This document shows, piece by piece, positions 26,563-34,143 of a stretch of DNA of 64,000 bases (its first letter is position 1; every line of letters begins with the position of its first letter). Under the pieces are notes generated by a model. It saw only the letters and a list, made by a program, of their open reading frames with translations, was not told the origin of the DNA and did not search any database. This stretch comes from Streptomyces aureocirculatus (lineage in GTDB: Bacteria; Actinomycetota; Actinomycetes; Streptomycetales; Streptomycetaceae), in NCBI RefSeq assembly GCF_000720475.1, contig NZ_JOAP01000009.1, positions 86,467 to 150,466 on the forward strand. The letters run 5' to 3'. Made by a program: the position numbers and the translations under genes.

Positions 26563-27871
26563 ACACGGGCCTGCTCCAGTACTTCGGCGACGGCGGGGAG
26601 CGCCCGGTACCGGGCCGCCGACAGTCGCGCCAGGACCGGCTCCAGCCGTCGCCGCGGCCGCACTGACGCAACGCCGTCCGACAAGGCCAGGGCACGGCTG
26701 GTCACGGCCGCTGCCTGCTCTGCCTCTCCTGCCGTGAGGTAGGCCTGCGCGAGCCACGAGAAGTACAGGGCTTTGTCCCGTGCGTGGCTGTCGTCGTACT
26801 GGGCCAGACCTTGCTCCAGCACGGGCACCGCGCGCAGGGGGCGGCGCAGCTCTGCCCAGCACCGGCCCGTCATGATGTCCAGCTCGGTGCGATCCACCCA
26901 CGTCGCCCAGTCCGGCTGCGGCTGCCCATCGGCTCCGGCCAGTGCCTCGCGGGCTGCGACCAGGGACCGCTCTGCCTCAACCGGCATGTCGGCGACAGCG
27001 CACGCCCATGCCCGACGCTCGTGCAGCAGCGCGCGCACGCTGGCGGGCGTGCGGCCGTCGATCGTCTCCGTTGACCGGCTCGCGATTTCCGCTCCTGCTC
27101 GCCGGTCCCCGCCGAGCCGCTGGTACGCGAGGAACGCGAGCGCATTGCCCACCAGCGCCGGAGCTCCCGCGTCGAGTGCGGCTGTCCGGCTTGCTTCGTA
27201 CAGCCTGGTCGCGTCCGCCTCGCGTCCGCCTCGCGTCCGCCGTCGAACGCTGCCCACCCGGCCTGTTGCGCCTGTTCGGCAAGGACGGACAGCAGCGCGC
27301 GACCGGTGGCCTCGTCATAGCTCGCCTCGCGCAGCAGCTTCTTCGTTGCTTGGTACTCGGCCGTGTACACCCTGTATGTGTCACAGCCGCCGAGGACGTC
27401 GTCGAGTCGCCGCAGCCGCGCGGTGCGCTCGCGCAGGCAATTGACCTTGGCGGGGCCGATCCTGACGGGCGGGCGGGCGAGGTAGGCCGGCATCGTGGCA
27501 GCAAGCCCGGCGACCCCGAGGAAGTGGCGGCGCAGCAACGCTTCGTCCTCCTCCCTCCCTGCCGTACCGTTGTCCGGCCCTGTCTCCCACGGCCGTTCGG
27601 TCAGACCCGCCAGGCGCCCAGGGATGCGCAACGCATCGCAAATCTGAGCGATCTTCTCGAAGGTTGCCACCTTGCCCCGGCCTCGCGCCAGAGTCCCAAC
27701 GCGGTCGGGCTTGATGTCGCACTCGGCCGCGATCTGCGAGTAGCTGATTCCTGCTCGTCGGCGGGCCAGACGGAACACGGTCCCGAAGTCGTGGCGGGCC
27801 GCAGCGGCACGCAGCTCGCTGTCGCCCACGAGCCAGGCCGGGAGGGCTGTCGGCGGCGTGTATCCGGTCAT
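26559..27871 (-). pseudogene. XRE-TPR regulator interrupted by an 11-bp repeat frameshift
   Basis: The N-terminal part (ATG 27871, behind GGAAGAG) has an XRE HTH (FGTVFRLARRRAGISYSQIA, DIKPDRVGTLARGRGKVATF) followed by TPR-like helices (TAEYQATKKLLREASYDEAT). At 27209-27241 three copies of an 11-bp unit shift the frame. With two copies the protein would read on (GGREADATRLYEASRTAAL) into the other frame, which continues through further TPR-like helices to 26559, for about 435 residues in all. So either one repeat unit was gained, or the locus switches by slippage. The gene diverges from module copy 2 at 28049 and was probably its regulator. Confidence 0.82.
27209..27241. repeat. Three tandem 11-bp units causing a frameshift
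   Basis: The unit TCGCGTCCGCC is repeated perfectly three times (27209-27219, 27220-27230, 27231-27241). Removing one unit restores the reading frame of the XRE-TPR regulator exactly. Confidence 0.92.
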
Positions 27872-28048
27872 GCGCCGCACTCTTCCGTGCGGTCGCAGCC
27901 AACGGCGGCGGATCCAGGAAAGCTACCCATCATGGGTATACCCGCGCGGGGGACGAACGTCTGCGGGTGCTCCCACGACAGTTGGCAGCAAAGCACCCGG
28001 CGGCCGTGCGACCGGCCCCGGGGCATGGCCGACTACGAAGGAGTCGAC

Positions 28049-28565
28049 GTGGCCGACACTACGAGCCCCCGGCCCGGTAGGGAAAGCAGCGCACAGGAGC
28101 AGCCACCGGACCGCGATGCGACCGCCGAGTGGTTCGCCCGCGCCCATCCCGTGCCGCCGCAGGCCCTGGCGGAGTGGAGTAACCGCGGCCTCGCCCTGCT
28201 GCCGCTCGGTGTCCGCTTCGACGCCATCCGCGTCCCCGGCCAGCTCATCCACGCTGCCCTCGGCAGCGAGGGCCCGCAGGTGGTGGAGCAGGCACTGGGC
28301 GACTGGCTGCACGGCGGCCCCGTCATCCGCGACACCCGCACAGCCAGCGGCCGCTACTACGTCCTCATCGCCCCGGACGCCCCCTGGCAGGGGCCCGCCG
28401 ACCGGCTCGAACCGGGCACGTACCTGAGCGTCCCGCGCATCCGGCCACCAGGCTTCGCCCGTCACCTTCTGGGCCGTGCCCCCGCAGCGCTACGGCGTAC
28501 TGTGCGACCCCGCCCACCTCGCCGCGCTCCTCGCGACGGCCGAACCGCTGGCGGTCGAGTCATGA
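28049..28565 (+). pseudogene. Frameshifted homologue of the 150-residue module protein (copy 2)
   Basis: The start is GTG 28049 behind GAAGGAG. The frame matches the copy 1 protein (WSNRGLALLPLGVRFDAIRV, GPVIRDTRTASGRYYVLIAP, YLSVPRI) until about 28470. There one extra base moves it out of frame; the homologous end (WAVPP, CDPAHLAALLATAEPLAVES) continues in the next frame to a TGA at 28563-28565. The unshifted frame instead runs into the next gene, so the locus could make a 239-residue fusion with the 67-residue Cys-rich protein. A sequencing error is possible. Confidence 0.75.
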
Positions 28566-28765
28566 GTGCCACGACGGCGGAACTCGACGAACGGGCGACG
28601 CGGGTCTACGCGACGTACATGGGACACCTGAACGCCTGCGCCCCCTGCCGACAGGAGGACTACTGCCTGACAGGCACCCGCCTGCGCCGGGCGTGGAATG
28701 CCGCACGGGGCGCCGCCGTCAGGGCCCACCTGAACCGCACGGGAGGCAACCGATGCGGGACGTGA
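28562..28765 (+). CDS. 67-residue Cys-rich protein (module copy 2)
   Basis: The ATG overlaps the TGA of the preceding frame (ATGA), as in copy 1. The product differs from the copy at 24073-24276 at only a handful of positions and keeps CAPCRQEDYC and the NRTGGNRCGT end. Because of the upstream frameshift it is also in frame with the preceding gene. The function is unknown. Confidence 0.72.
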   Translation: MSATTAELDERATRVYATYMGHLNACAPCRQEDYCLTGTRLRRAWNAARGAAVRAHLNRTGGNRCGT

Positions 28766-28903
28766 CCGAACCCCTTGCGGATGTTCGTCGTACCTGGCGC
28801 CGCCCTGCTCGACGTACAGCAGAACTCCGGCAACGCCTGCGTGTGGTGCCCGCGCACGCTGCGGCCCGGGCAGGGCATCGCCCTGGGCGGCTCCGGCAAC
28901 TGG
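28753..28903 (+). pseudogene. Truncated copy of the Cys-rich zinc-ribbon gene (module copy 2)
   Basis: ATG 28753 opens like copy 1 (MRDVTEPL) but shifts frame within about 10 codons; the homologous reading (FVVPGAALLDVQQNSGNACV, WCPRTLRPGQGIALGGSGNW) continues in another frame from about 28775 and then stops matching at about 28903. Sequence after that point belongs to an unrelated reverse-strand gene fragment, so this is a recombination breakpoint. Confidence 0.8.
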
Positions 28904-29271
28904 CACGACCTTACTGGTTGTCGAGCGACGACAGCATGGTGCTCAGAAGCCACGCGGCACGTTCGCTTGCCCACCATCACCGCGGGCCGCGGGCTGTTTC
29001 CATCATCGCCATCAGTGCAGCACCTCTGCCGGGGCCGAGACGGTACGCCAGAACCTACGCCGTAAGCGAGCAGCACACCTGCACAGGCCTCGAGTTGTGC
29101 CTGGAGCGCCGCACGAGCCTTTAGCCAGCCGGCAGAGCCCGTCCCGAGGGCGGCGATGTTCGTAACGCTAGGCCACGGGACGGCGAAGAGGCTGCCGATG
29201 GTGACGGCGTCGTAGCCGAGAAGTTCACCTGCGAGTGCGACTCGAGCACGGGTACGGGCACCATCACTCAT
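28904..29271 (-). pseudogene. DUF1643-like gene fragment
   Basis: Read leftward, the frame contains VLANPPMSDGARTRARVALA, then GYDAVTIGSLFAVPWPSVTN and LEACAGVLLAYGVGS, which fit the DUF1643 pattern (a short N-P motif, then N-L-F-A-like strand and A-Y/W-G). A stop lies about 15 codons before the N-P motif and the C-terminal part is cut at the module breakpoint near 28903, so both ends are missing. Function of DUF1643 is unknown; such genes are common in phages and accessory DNA. Confidence 0.5.
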
Positions 29272-29313
29272 GGGTGGGTTCGCCAGGACGCAAGAGCAGT
29301 GTTCGAGTGACGG

Positions 29314-30783
29314 CTACCGGCGAAGCGTCTGAAGCTTTAGGGCCTCGAGAATGCCGTCAGTGTCCGGCTGACGGAGCCAGTCGTCGTTCTTCGCCCACAG
29401 GGTGTAGATGCCGGCACGGCTCTCAGGGTCGAGCCCGCTCAGCAGGCCGGCAACGGCCTCACGTGAGGTATCCCCGAGTGCCAGGACAATCAGCTTACGA
29501 ACGTCCTCCGGCGCCGTCTGTAGGGCATTTACCAGCTCGGCGACGAGATCGCGCTCAGCCAACAGGTGCGCAGCCGTAGCGGCCCGGCGAAGGTCATCGG
29601 TATGAAGCCAGTTCAAGAGCTCGTCCAAGCACTCCTGAGGCAGGTCCGACGGCATAACCGCCGCAGCGTGTGTCGCGATAAGCCTGCTGGGATCGTTGAC
29701 GAGGCGCATGAGCTTGGCGGGCGCCTTGCGGGCCCCAGTCCCGAGCCCCCAGGCGGCAGCTGCACGCACCTCTTCCGGAACCGCCGGCTCGATGCTGCTG
29801 GCAACCGAGTGCAGCGCCTCCGCGGCTTCCTCGGTGTCGATCTCCGACAGGGAGAACACCGCCTCCATGCGCACCTCATCGGTCGAGCCGGCACATTCAG
29901 CGAGCACGAGTAGCGCAGCGACGGACGCTGGACGCGTGGGGGCAAGGCTGGCGTGAGCTTCGAGGCGCAGGCGCCAGTCATTGGACTCGTCGTCCGCTAT
30001 GCCGATGAGGATGTCCTCGACCGGCTCTGCGCCGAGGAACCTGGCCGCCTTGATGGCCGGAAACCGAATGTCTTCGTCAGTCGACAGGAGGTCCTGCTGC
30101 CAGCTCCAGGATCCGTCGCCGGCGCAGGCGACCGAGTCAGCCATGCGGAAGCAGAACGCGACCGGCTGGCCGGCCTCGAACGCCGTCCCCACTGCCAACG
30201 TGTGAAAGGCAGCCCAACGGCTGCCGCTCCCGTAGAGATACGTGCCAGTGCCCTTCGTGACGCGAACCTTTCTGAGGCCGTCGTCGACAGCGACGACCTC
30301 ACCGGCATAGGCGGGGGTCCACATCGGCCACCTACGGTCCATCTCCGATCCCTCGGAAACGGACTTTCGGTTTCCCTCCTTGGAGGACCCCAGAGCATCT
30401 TCCAAGCTCTGCCGAGTCACGTAGACAAGGTTGGACACGCTCACAGGGCTCGCCTTCATATCCACACGCGCGAAGGCGAAGATGTCGTCCAGGCGCATGC
30501 CCCCGTCCCGCCAGGAGCGGCCTGGCAGCGTGGAGTCGGAGAGCTTGATCTCAAGCTTTGTCTTGCCCTTGGACTCGAAACGGCGCCCACAGCTAACGCA
30601 CATGAGGTCGGGCAGGCGCATGCGCTTGACCTTGGTCTGCCAAACCTTGTTGGCCTTGGCGTACCGCTCCAGCTCGATAATGCGGTGCCCATGATTGCGC
30701 TCAAGGTCTTGGGTAATTGCGTCGGCGGCGTAGACTCCCATACTGAGGAACCGAGCGAAATCAGCGTCTTCCTTGAAGCCCAT
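29314..30783 (-). CDS. Putative PD-(D/E)xK nuclease with HEAT-like repeats, restriction partner
   Basis: ATG 30783 overlaps the stop of the upstream regulator (TGATG), so translation is coupled. The 489-residue product has an N-terminal region with a candidate nuclease core: Pro-Asp in MRLPDLMCVSC, then RRFESKGKTKLEIKLSDS, giving P-D-x(10)-E-x-K, with a CxxC close by. The middle (GEVVAVDDGLRKVRVTKGTG) is beta-like. From about 235 on it is built of HEAT-like helical pairs (DILIGIADDESNDWRLRLEA, VRMEAVFSLSEIDTEEAAEA). It forms a locus with an XRE protein and a divergent DNA methyltransferase, so a restriction role is likely. A non-nuclease DNA-binding role is the alternative. Confidence 0.62.
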   Translation of the reverse strand: MGFKEDADFARFLSMGVYAADAITQDLERNHGHRIIELERYAKANKVWQTKVKRMRLPDLMCVSCGRRFESKGKTKLEIKLSDSTLPGRSWRDGGMRLDDIFAFARVDMKASPVSVSNLVYVTRQSLEDALGSSKEGNRKSVSEGSEMDRRWPMWTPAYAGEVVAVDDGLRKVRVTKGTGTYLYGSGSRWAAFHTLAVGTAFEAGQPVAFCFRMADSVACAGDGSWSWQQDLLSTDEDIRFPAIKAARFLGAEPVEDILIGIADDESNDWRLRLEAHASLAPTRPASVAALLVLAECAGSTDEVRMEAVFSLSEIDTEEAAEALHSVASSIEPAVPEEVRAAAAWGLGTGARKAPAKLMRLVNDPSRLIATHAAAVMPSDLPQECLDELLNWLHTDDLRRAATAAHLLAERDLVAELVNALQTAPEDVRKLIVLALGDTSREAVAGLLSGLDPESRAGIYTLWAKNDDWLRQPDTDGILEALKLQTLRR

Positions 30784-31019
30784 CAAATGCCTTCGAGTAG
30801 TTGTGCGGCATCGACCTTGAGTGCACGCGCGAGGGCAATGATGTTGTCAAGGCTTACGTTGCGCTGACCTCGTTCCAGCGAAGAGACGTAGGTGCGGTGG
30901 ATCCCCGCAGCTTCCGCGAGCTCTTCTTGTGAGAGGCCTGCCGAGAGACGGTGCTCCCGCACACGATGGCCGAATGCCTCGCGCCGCTGGATGCGGAGTT
31001 TGTCGGAGGCTTGCGTCAT
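30783..31019 (-). CDS. XRE-family controller (C-protein-like)
   Basis: The product is 78 residues, almost all HTH: FGHRVREHRLSAGLSQEELA, GIHRTYVSSLERGQRNVSLD and NIIALARALKVDAAQLLEGI. Size and sequence are those of controller proteins of type II restriction-modification systems, which bind C-boxes and time expression of the nuclease after the methyltransferase. It directly precedes and overlaps the nuclease candidate by one base and diverges from the methyltransferase with 20 bp between start codons. No Shine-Dalgarno is seen, so leaderless translation is likely. Confidence 0.85.
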   Translation of the reverse strand: MTQASDKLRIQRREAFGHRVREHRLSAGLSQEELAEAAGIHRTYVSSLERGQRNVSLDNIIALARALKVDAAQLLEGI

Positions 31020-31068
31020 GATGTGCGGAGGCTAGGACGGTGCAGACGATGGGTCTACAGACTATGAG
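31020..31068. promoter_or_regulatory. Candidate C-box/operator region of the R-M locus
   Basis: The region holds GTCT-AC-AGAC (31053-31062) followed by TATGAGT, like the short inverted repeats bound by controller proteins. The motif GGTCTACAG recurs at 32832-32840 after the methyltransferase, where it is part of TGTAGA-N6-TCTACA (32822-32839) with an overlapping TAGAAT -10-like element. Binding is inferred, not shown. Confidence 0.4.
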
Positions 31069-32785
31069 TAACATTGGCGGCACGGCTGAGGAGATCGTGG
31101 TGGGCCGTGGTGACCCTGCCTACCTTGCGCACGCCTACCTGACGAAGGTCCCCGTGCCTGCGATTACGCCGTTCATCGAGGCATGCTGTCCGCCCGGCGG
31201 CGTCGTGGTCGACCCGTTCGCTGGATCTGGCATGACCGGGGTCGCGGCGCGGATCACCGGGCGCCAGGCGCGCCTGTCGGACATCTCTGTGCTGGGTCGG
31301 CACATCGGGTCCAACTACCTGAACATGGTGGAAGGGTACGAGTTCACCAGTACCGCACAGGCCGTCATCAAGCGGGCCCAGGACGCTGTGGGCAAGATCT
31401 ACGAGGTCCCCTGCACTGGGTGCGGCGGGAACGGCCAACTTGCGAAAACCGTCTGGAGCGTTCTGGTGAGGTGCGCGGGCTGCGAGAAGCCCGTGAACTA
31501 CTACCACTCACTCGAGGCCGCAGGGTGGTCGAAGCCGAAGATGGTTTGTCCCCATTGCTCGGCTCACATTTCGAGTAAGCTCGAGCGTGTGGGTGAGCAG
31601 CCCGTGGTCGACTACGTCAACTGCGGATGCTCCCCGAAGCAGCGTGAGCAGCCGGCGGTCGCCGCGCCGCGCATCGACGTCGACGGCCTGGACTTCCCCC
31701 ACGTTGAGATTACGCCTGACCGGGAGATGTATCGGGCGTCTGCGCTGGGCAAGAGCGGCTACACGACCGTGGCTTCGTTCTATTCGCCGCGTAACTTGCG
31801 CACTCTAGTGGCCCTGCGCGATGAGATCCGTTGCATTGAAGACCGTGCCCTGAGTCAAAAGCTGCTGTTCGCGTTCACTGCAACGTTGACTCGGGCGAGC
31901 AAGCGATATCAGTGGTCGCACAAACGTCCACTGAACGCCGCGAACCAGAATTACTACATCGCGCCGGTCTTCTACGAGTGGAACGTCTTCGAACTATTCG
32001 AGCGCAAGACGACCGCTGTGCTGAAGGCTGATGACTGGATCCGGGCACAGGCGTTCACGCGCAACGTGGACGCGGACACTGTGCCCGCGGAGTACGTCAC
32101 GGAGAGCGCCGCGGAGCTGTCCCTGCCGGACGCGAGCGTGGACTACGTGTTCACGGACCCGCCGTTTGGTTCGAACCTCTTCTACGCGGATATGGCGCTG
32201 TTCCAGGAGGGCTGGCTGGATGGCTTCACGGACGTCAGTAAGGAGGCGGTCATCGATCGCTCCACCGGCACGAAGCGCACAGCGGGCCGCTATGAGGCGC
32301 TGCTGACGGAGTCGCTCAAGCAGTGCCGCCGCATCCTGAAGCCCGGCGGGCGCATCTCGATGGTCTTCGGTAACGCCTCGGGCAAGATCTGGGCAGTAGT
32401 CCAGCGAGCAGTCGCAGCAGCCGGCCTGCGCATCGAGCCGGAAAAAATCGCCATCCTGAACAAGGGACAGCGCTCCGTGAAAGGGCTGGCTTCGGGCTTT
32501 GAACACGTCGCTACGCTCGATCTTGTCCTGACGATGGTTCCGCAGGACGACGCCGAGGCTTCGTTCAAGCAGCCGACGGCTGAGGCTGTGGCTGCGGCGA
32601 CACGCGAGTTGGTTGGGGCTGCCGGCCCTGCCTCTCCGAGTCACCTCTATCTGGAGCTGCTTCGCCGCGCGATTCGTGAGGGATGGAGCGTCGCGGACCT
32701 CAACCTGCATACGGCGACGGCAACGCTGCTCCACGACGGGTGGAGCATCGACCCGAAGACGGGCCTACTGGTCGAGCCCCAGTAG
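31040..32785 (+). CDS. DNA methyltransferase (N6-adenine/N4-cytosine type) with Cys-rich insert
   Basis: GTG 31040 follows GGAGG at 8 bases; ATG 31049 or 31064 would also work. The 581-residue protein has the SAM motif DPFAGSGMTG (about 58-67) near the N-terminus and the catalytic motif TDPPFGSN (about 372-379) much later. Between them lies a long insert with paired cysteines (CTGCGGNG, CAGCEKP, CPHCSAH, NCGC) that look like zinc ribbons and probably recognise DNA. The end of the protein has LKPGGRISMVFGNASG, a methyltransferase beta-strand motif. It diverges from the C-protein/nuclease pair and is the likely protective methylase; the target sequence is unknown. Confidence 0.87.
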   Translation: MQTMGLQTMSNIGGTAEEIVVGRGDPAYLAHAYLTKVPVPAITPFIEACCPPGGVVVDPFAGSGMTGVAARITGRQARLSDISVLGRHIGSNYLNMVEGYEFTSTAQAVIKRAQDAVGKIYEVPCTGCGGNGQLAKTVWSVLVRCAGCEKPVNYYHSLEAAGWSKPKMVCPHCSAHISSKLERVGEQPVVDYVNCGCSPKQREQPAVAAPRIDVDGLDFPHVEITPDREMYRASALGKSGYTTVASFYSPRNLRTLVALRDEIRCIEDRALSQKLLFAFTATLTRASKRYQWSHKRPLNAANQNYYIAPVFYEWNVFELFERKTTAVLKADDWIRAQAFTRNVDADTVPAEYVTESAAELSLPDASVDYVFTDPPFGSNLFYADMALFQEGWLDGFTDVSKEAVIDRSTGTKRTAGRYEALLTESLKQCRRILKPGGRISMVFGNASGKIWAVVQRAVAAAGLRIEPEKIAILNKGQRSVKGLASGFEHVATLDLVLTMVPQDDAEASFKQPTAEAVAAATRELVGAAGPASPSHLYLELLRRAIREGWSVADLNLHTATATLLHDGWSIDPKTGLLVEPQ

Positions 32786-33221
32786 GCGCTTCGAGTAGCC
32801 GCAAGGCGACATCCGCAAGATTGTAGAATTAGGTCTACAGCATCAGAGGAGCGCCTCGGAGCGGAATATTCAGGATCGAGTCGGTAACGATGCAATAGAT
32901 GCGCTGGGGCGAGAGTGCAAAAAAACTGTCGCAAGATTGCATTTTAAAGCTGAACGCAAGAAGAGTCCCAACCGGACGGCACCCGTGCCCGCAAGTTCGC
33001 CTACGGCAAGACCTGGGCCAAGTGCGATGCCAAGCGCGGCGGAAACTCAGCACGTTCGACAAGTACGAGGCGCGCAACCTGTACCGCTCCTTCACCCGCG
33101 TCGCGCAGTCCGCCGGCACCTGAGGGATTCGGCTGCACGACGCTCGCCATGGAACGGCCACCTTACTCAGGGCGGCCGGAGTCGCGCCGCGTGTTCCCGC
33201 GTTGATGTCAGATGTGGATGT
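32786..33221 (+). pseudogene. AT-rich spacer and a frameshifted gene remnant
   Basis: The first 170 bp after the methyltransferase are AT-rich and non-coding. From about 32976 a GC-rich remnant can be read as RKFAYGKTWAKCDAKRGG and, after a one-base shift near 33040, KLSTFDKYEARNLYRSFTRV ending in a TGA at 33121-33123. The two pieces look like one C-terminal gene end broken by a frameshift. I do not recognise the family. No start codon is credible. Confidence 0.45.
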
Positions 33222-33265
33222 CAGAAGGGGCCCACCTCCGAAATCTCGGAGGTGGGCCCCTTCTG
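33222..33265 (-). terminator. Perfect 20-bp-arm hairpin next to the tRNA fragment
   Basis: Arms at 33222-33241 and 33246-33265 are fully complementary around a 4-base loop. On the reverse strand it directly follows the tRNA-Arg 3' fragment, as a tRNA terminator would. It differs from the terminator after the intact tRNA at 22856. Confidence 0.9.
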
Positions 33266-33313
33266 AACTGGTGCCCCCGGCAGGATTCGAACCTGCGACA
33301 CCCGCTTTAGGAG
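33261..33313 (-). repeat. Inverted 53-bp copy of the tRNA-Arg 3' end (att-like)
   Basis: The reverse complement of 33261-33313 is identical to 22800-22852: anticodon loop onward, T arm, acceptor 3' side, CCA and 8 bases beyond. The 5' half of the tRNA is missing, as in the far attachment site left by elements that integrate into tRNA genes. Ordinary integration gives copies in the same orientation; here the copy is inverted. Confidence 0.93.
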
Positions 33314-33417
33314 TTCGATCGGGGCCCGGCGTGGTGGGGACTCGCCTCGCGCATTGGCGCCGTACATGGCCGTCGGTTGTTGCCGCCGTCCGTGCTCGTT
33401 GATGTCAATGTTGGATC

Positions 33418-33618
33418 TCAGCGGAACAGCCCCGGGAACGGACAGACCTCCAATGGTTCGTCCGGCCGGTCTGCCCAGCTCCACCAGACGTGCCGATCGG
33501 CACACCGCCATAGCGACCGGCAGGTCCGCCGGCCATCGTCCTCCCGTTTGACGAGGACAAGACCGCCGGACTTCAAGGGCTGGCTGCACTTGGGACAGGC
33601 TGGGGTGTCGTCGGCCAT
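33418..33618 (-). CDS. Small zinc-ribbon protein
   Basis: The product is 66 residues from ATG 33618 (weak AGGG upstream). Two cysteine pairs (CPKC near the start; CRSLWRCADRH in the middle) suggest a zinc ribbon; the chain ends WADRPDEPLEVCPFPGLFR. I believe similar small proteins occur in other Streptomyces, but the function is unknown. The longer open frame to 33705 lacks a start signal. Confidence 0.65.
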   Translation of the reverse strand: MADDTPACPKCSQPLKSGGLVLVKREDDGRRTCRSLWRCADRHVWWSWADRPDEPLEVCPFPGLFR

Positions 33619-34143
33619 GCGGGGCACCCTAACGGAGCGACATCTTCGTCCCGAAGCAACTTGGGTGAGGGTGGTGTCTTGGGCTGGTGTGGCTCTCACC
33701 TGCACTGATGGTGTAGATGTTCCCGTGCGTCCGCCAGTGTTATCGGCGTTGTCACGCAGCTAGACACTCAAGCTGCTGCCTCAGGCAAACGTGTGGGTTG
33801 CGCCGTTGGATGACGCTTACGTAGCAAGCGGCGCACCCAACTTCTGCTCGTCCACCAGGCGCCTCGATACACCCGCCGCTGCTTCGGGAGGTACCAGAGA
33901 TCATCCCGAAAGACGTCCATGCATGATGCTCACCAGGCGGCAGTCATCTGCATGTCAGTTCAGGTTCGCCGGTGTTGCTGCTCCATCTGGGCGGTCGTAG
34001 TAAGGCGTGATCGTGTCCTTGGCAAGGCCCGCCGCGCTGGGTCCTCAAAGCTCGGCCTTCTTGGGGCTGACAGCGGTAGCCTGGCACCTTCAAGGCCGTC
34101 ATGGCCTGGGTCAGCTTGGCCAGTTGGGAAGGTTGGACGCTCA
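33619..34143. other. Non-coding stretch before the NACHT gene
   Basis: I see no supported gene. Open frames here lack ribosome-binding sites and codon bias. The sequence may hold decayed accessory DNA. The promoter of the NACHT gene should lie near 34000-34130, and GGGAAGG at 34128-34134 is its likely ribosome-binding site. Confidence 0.5.
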
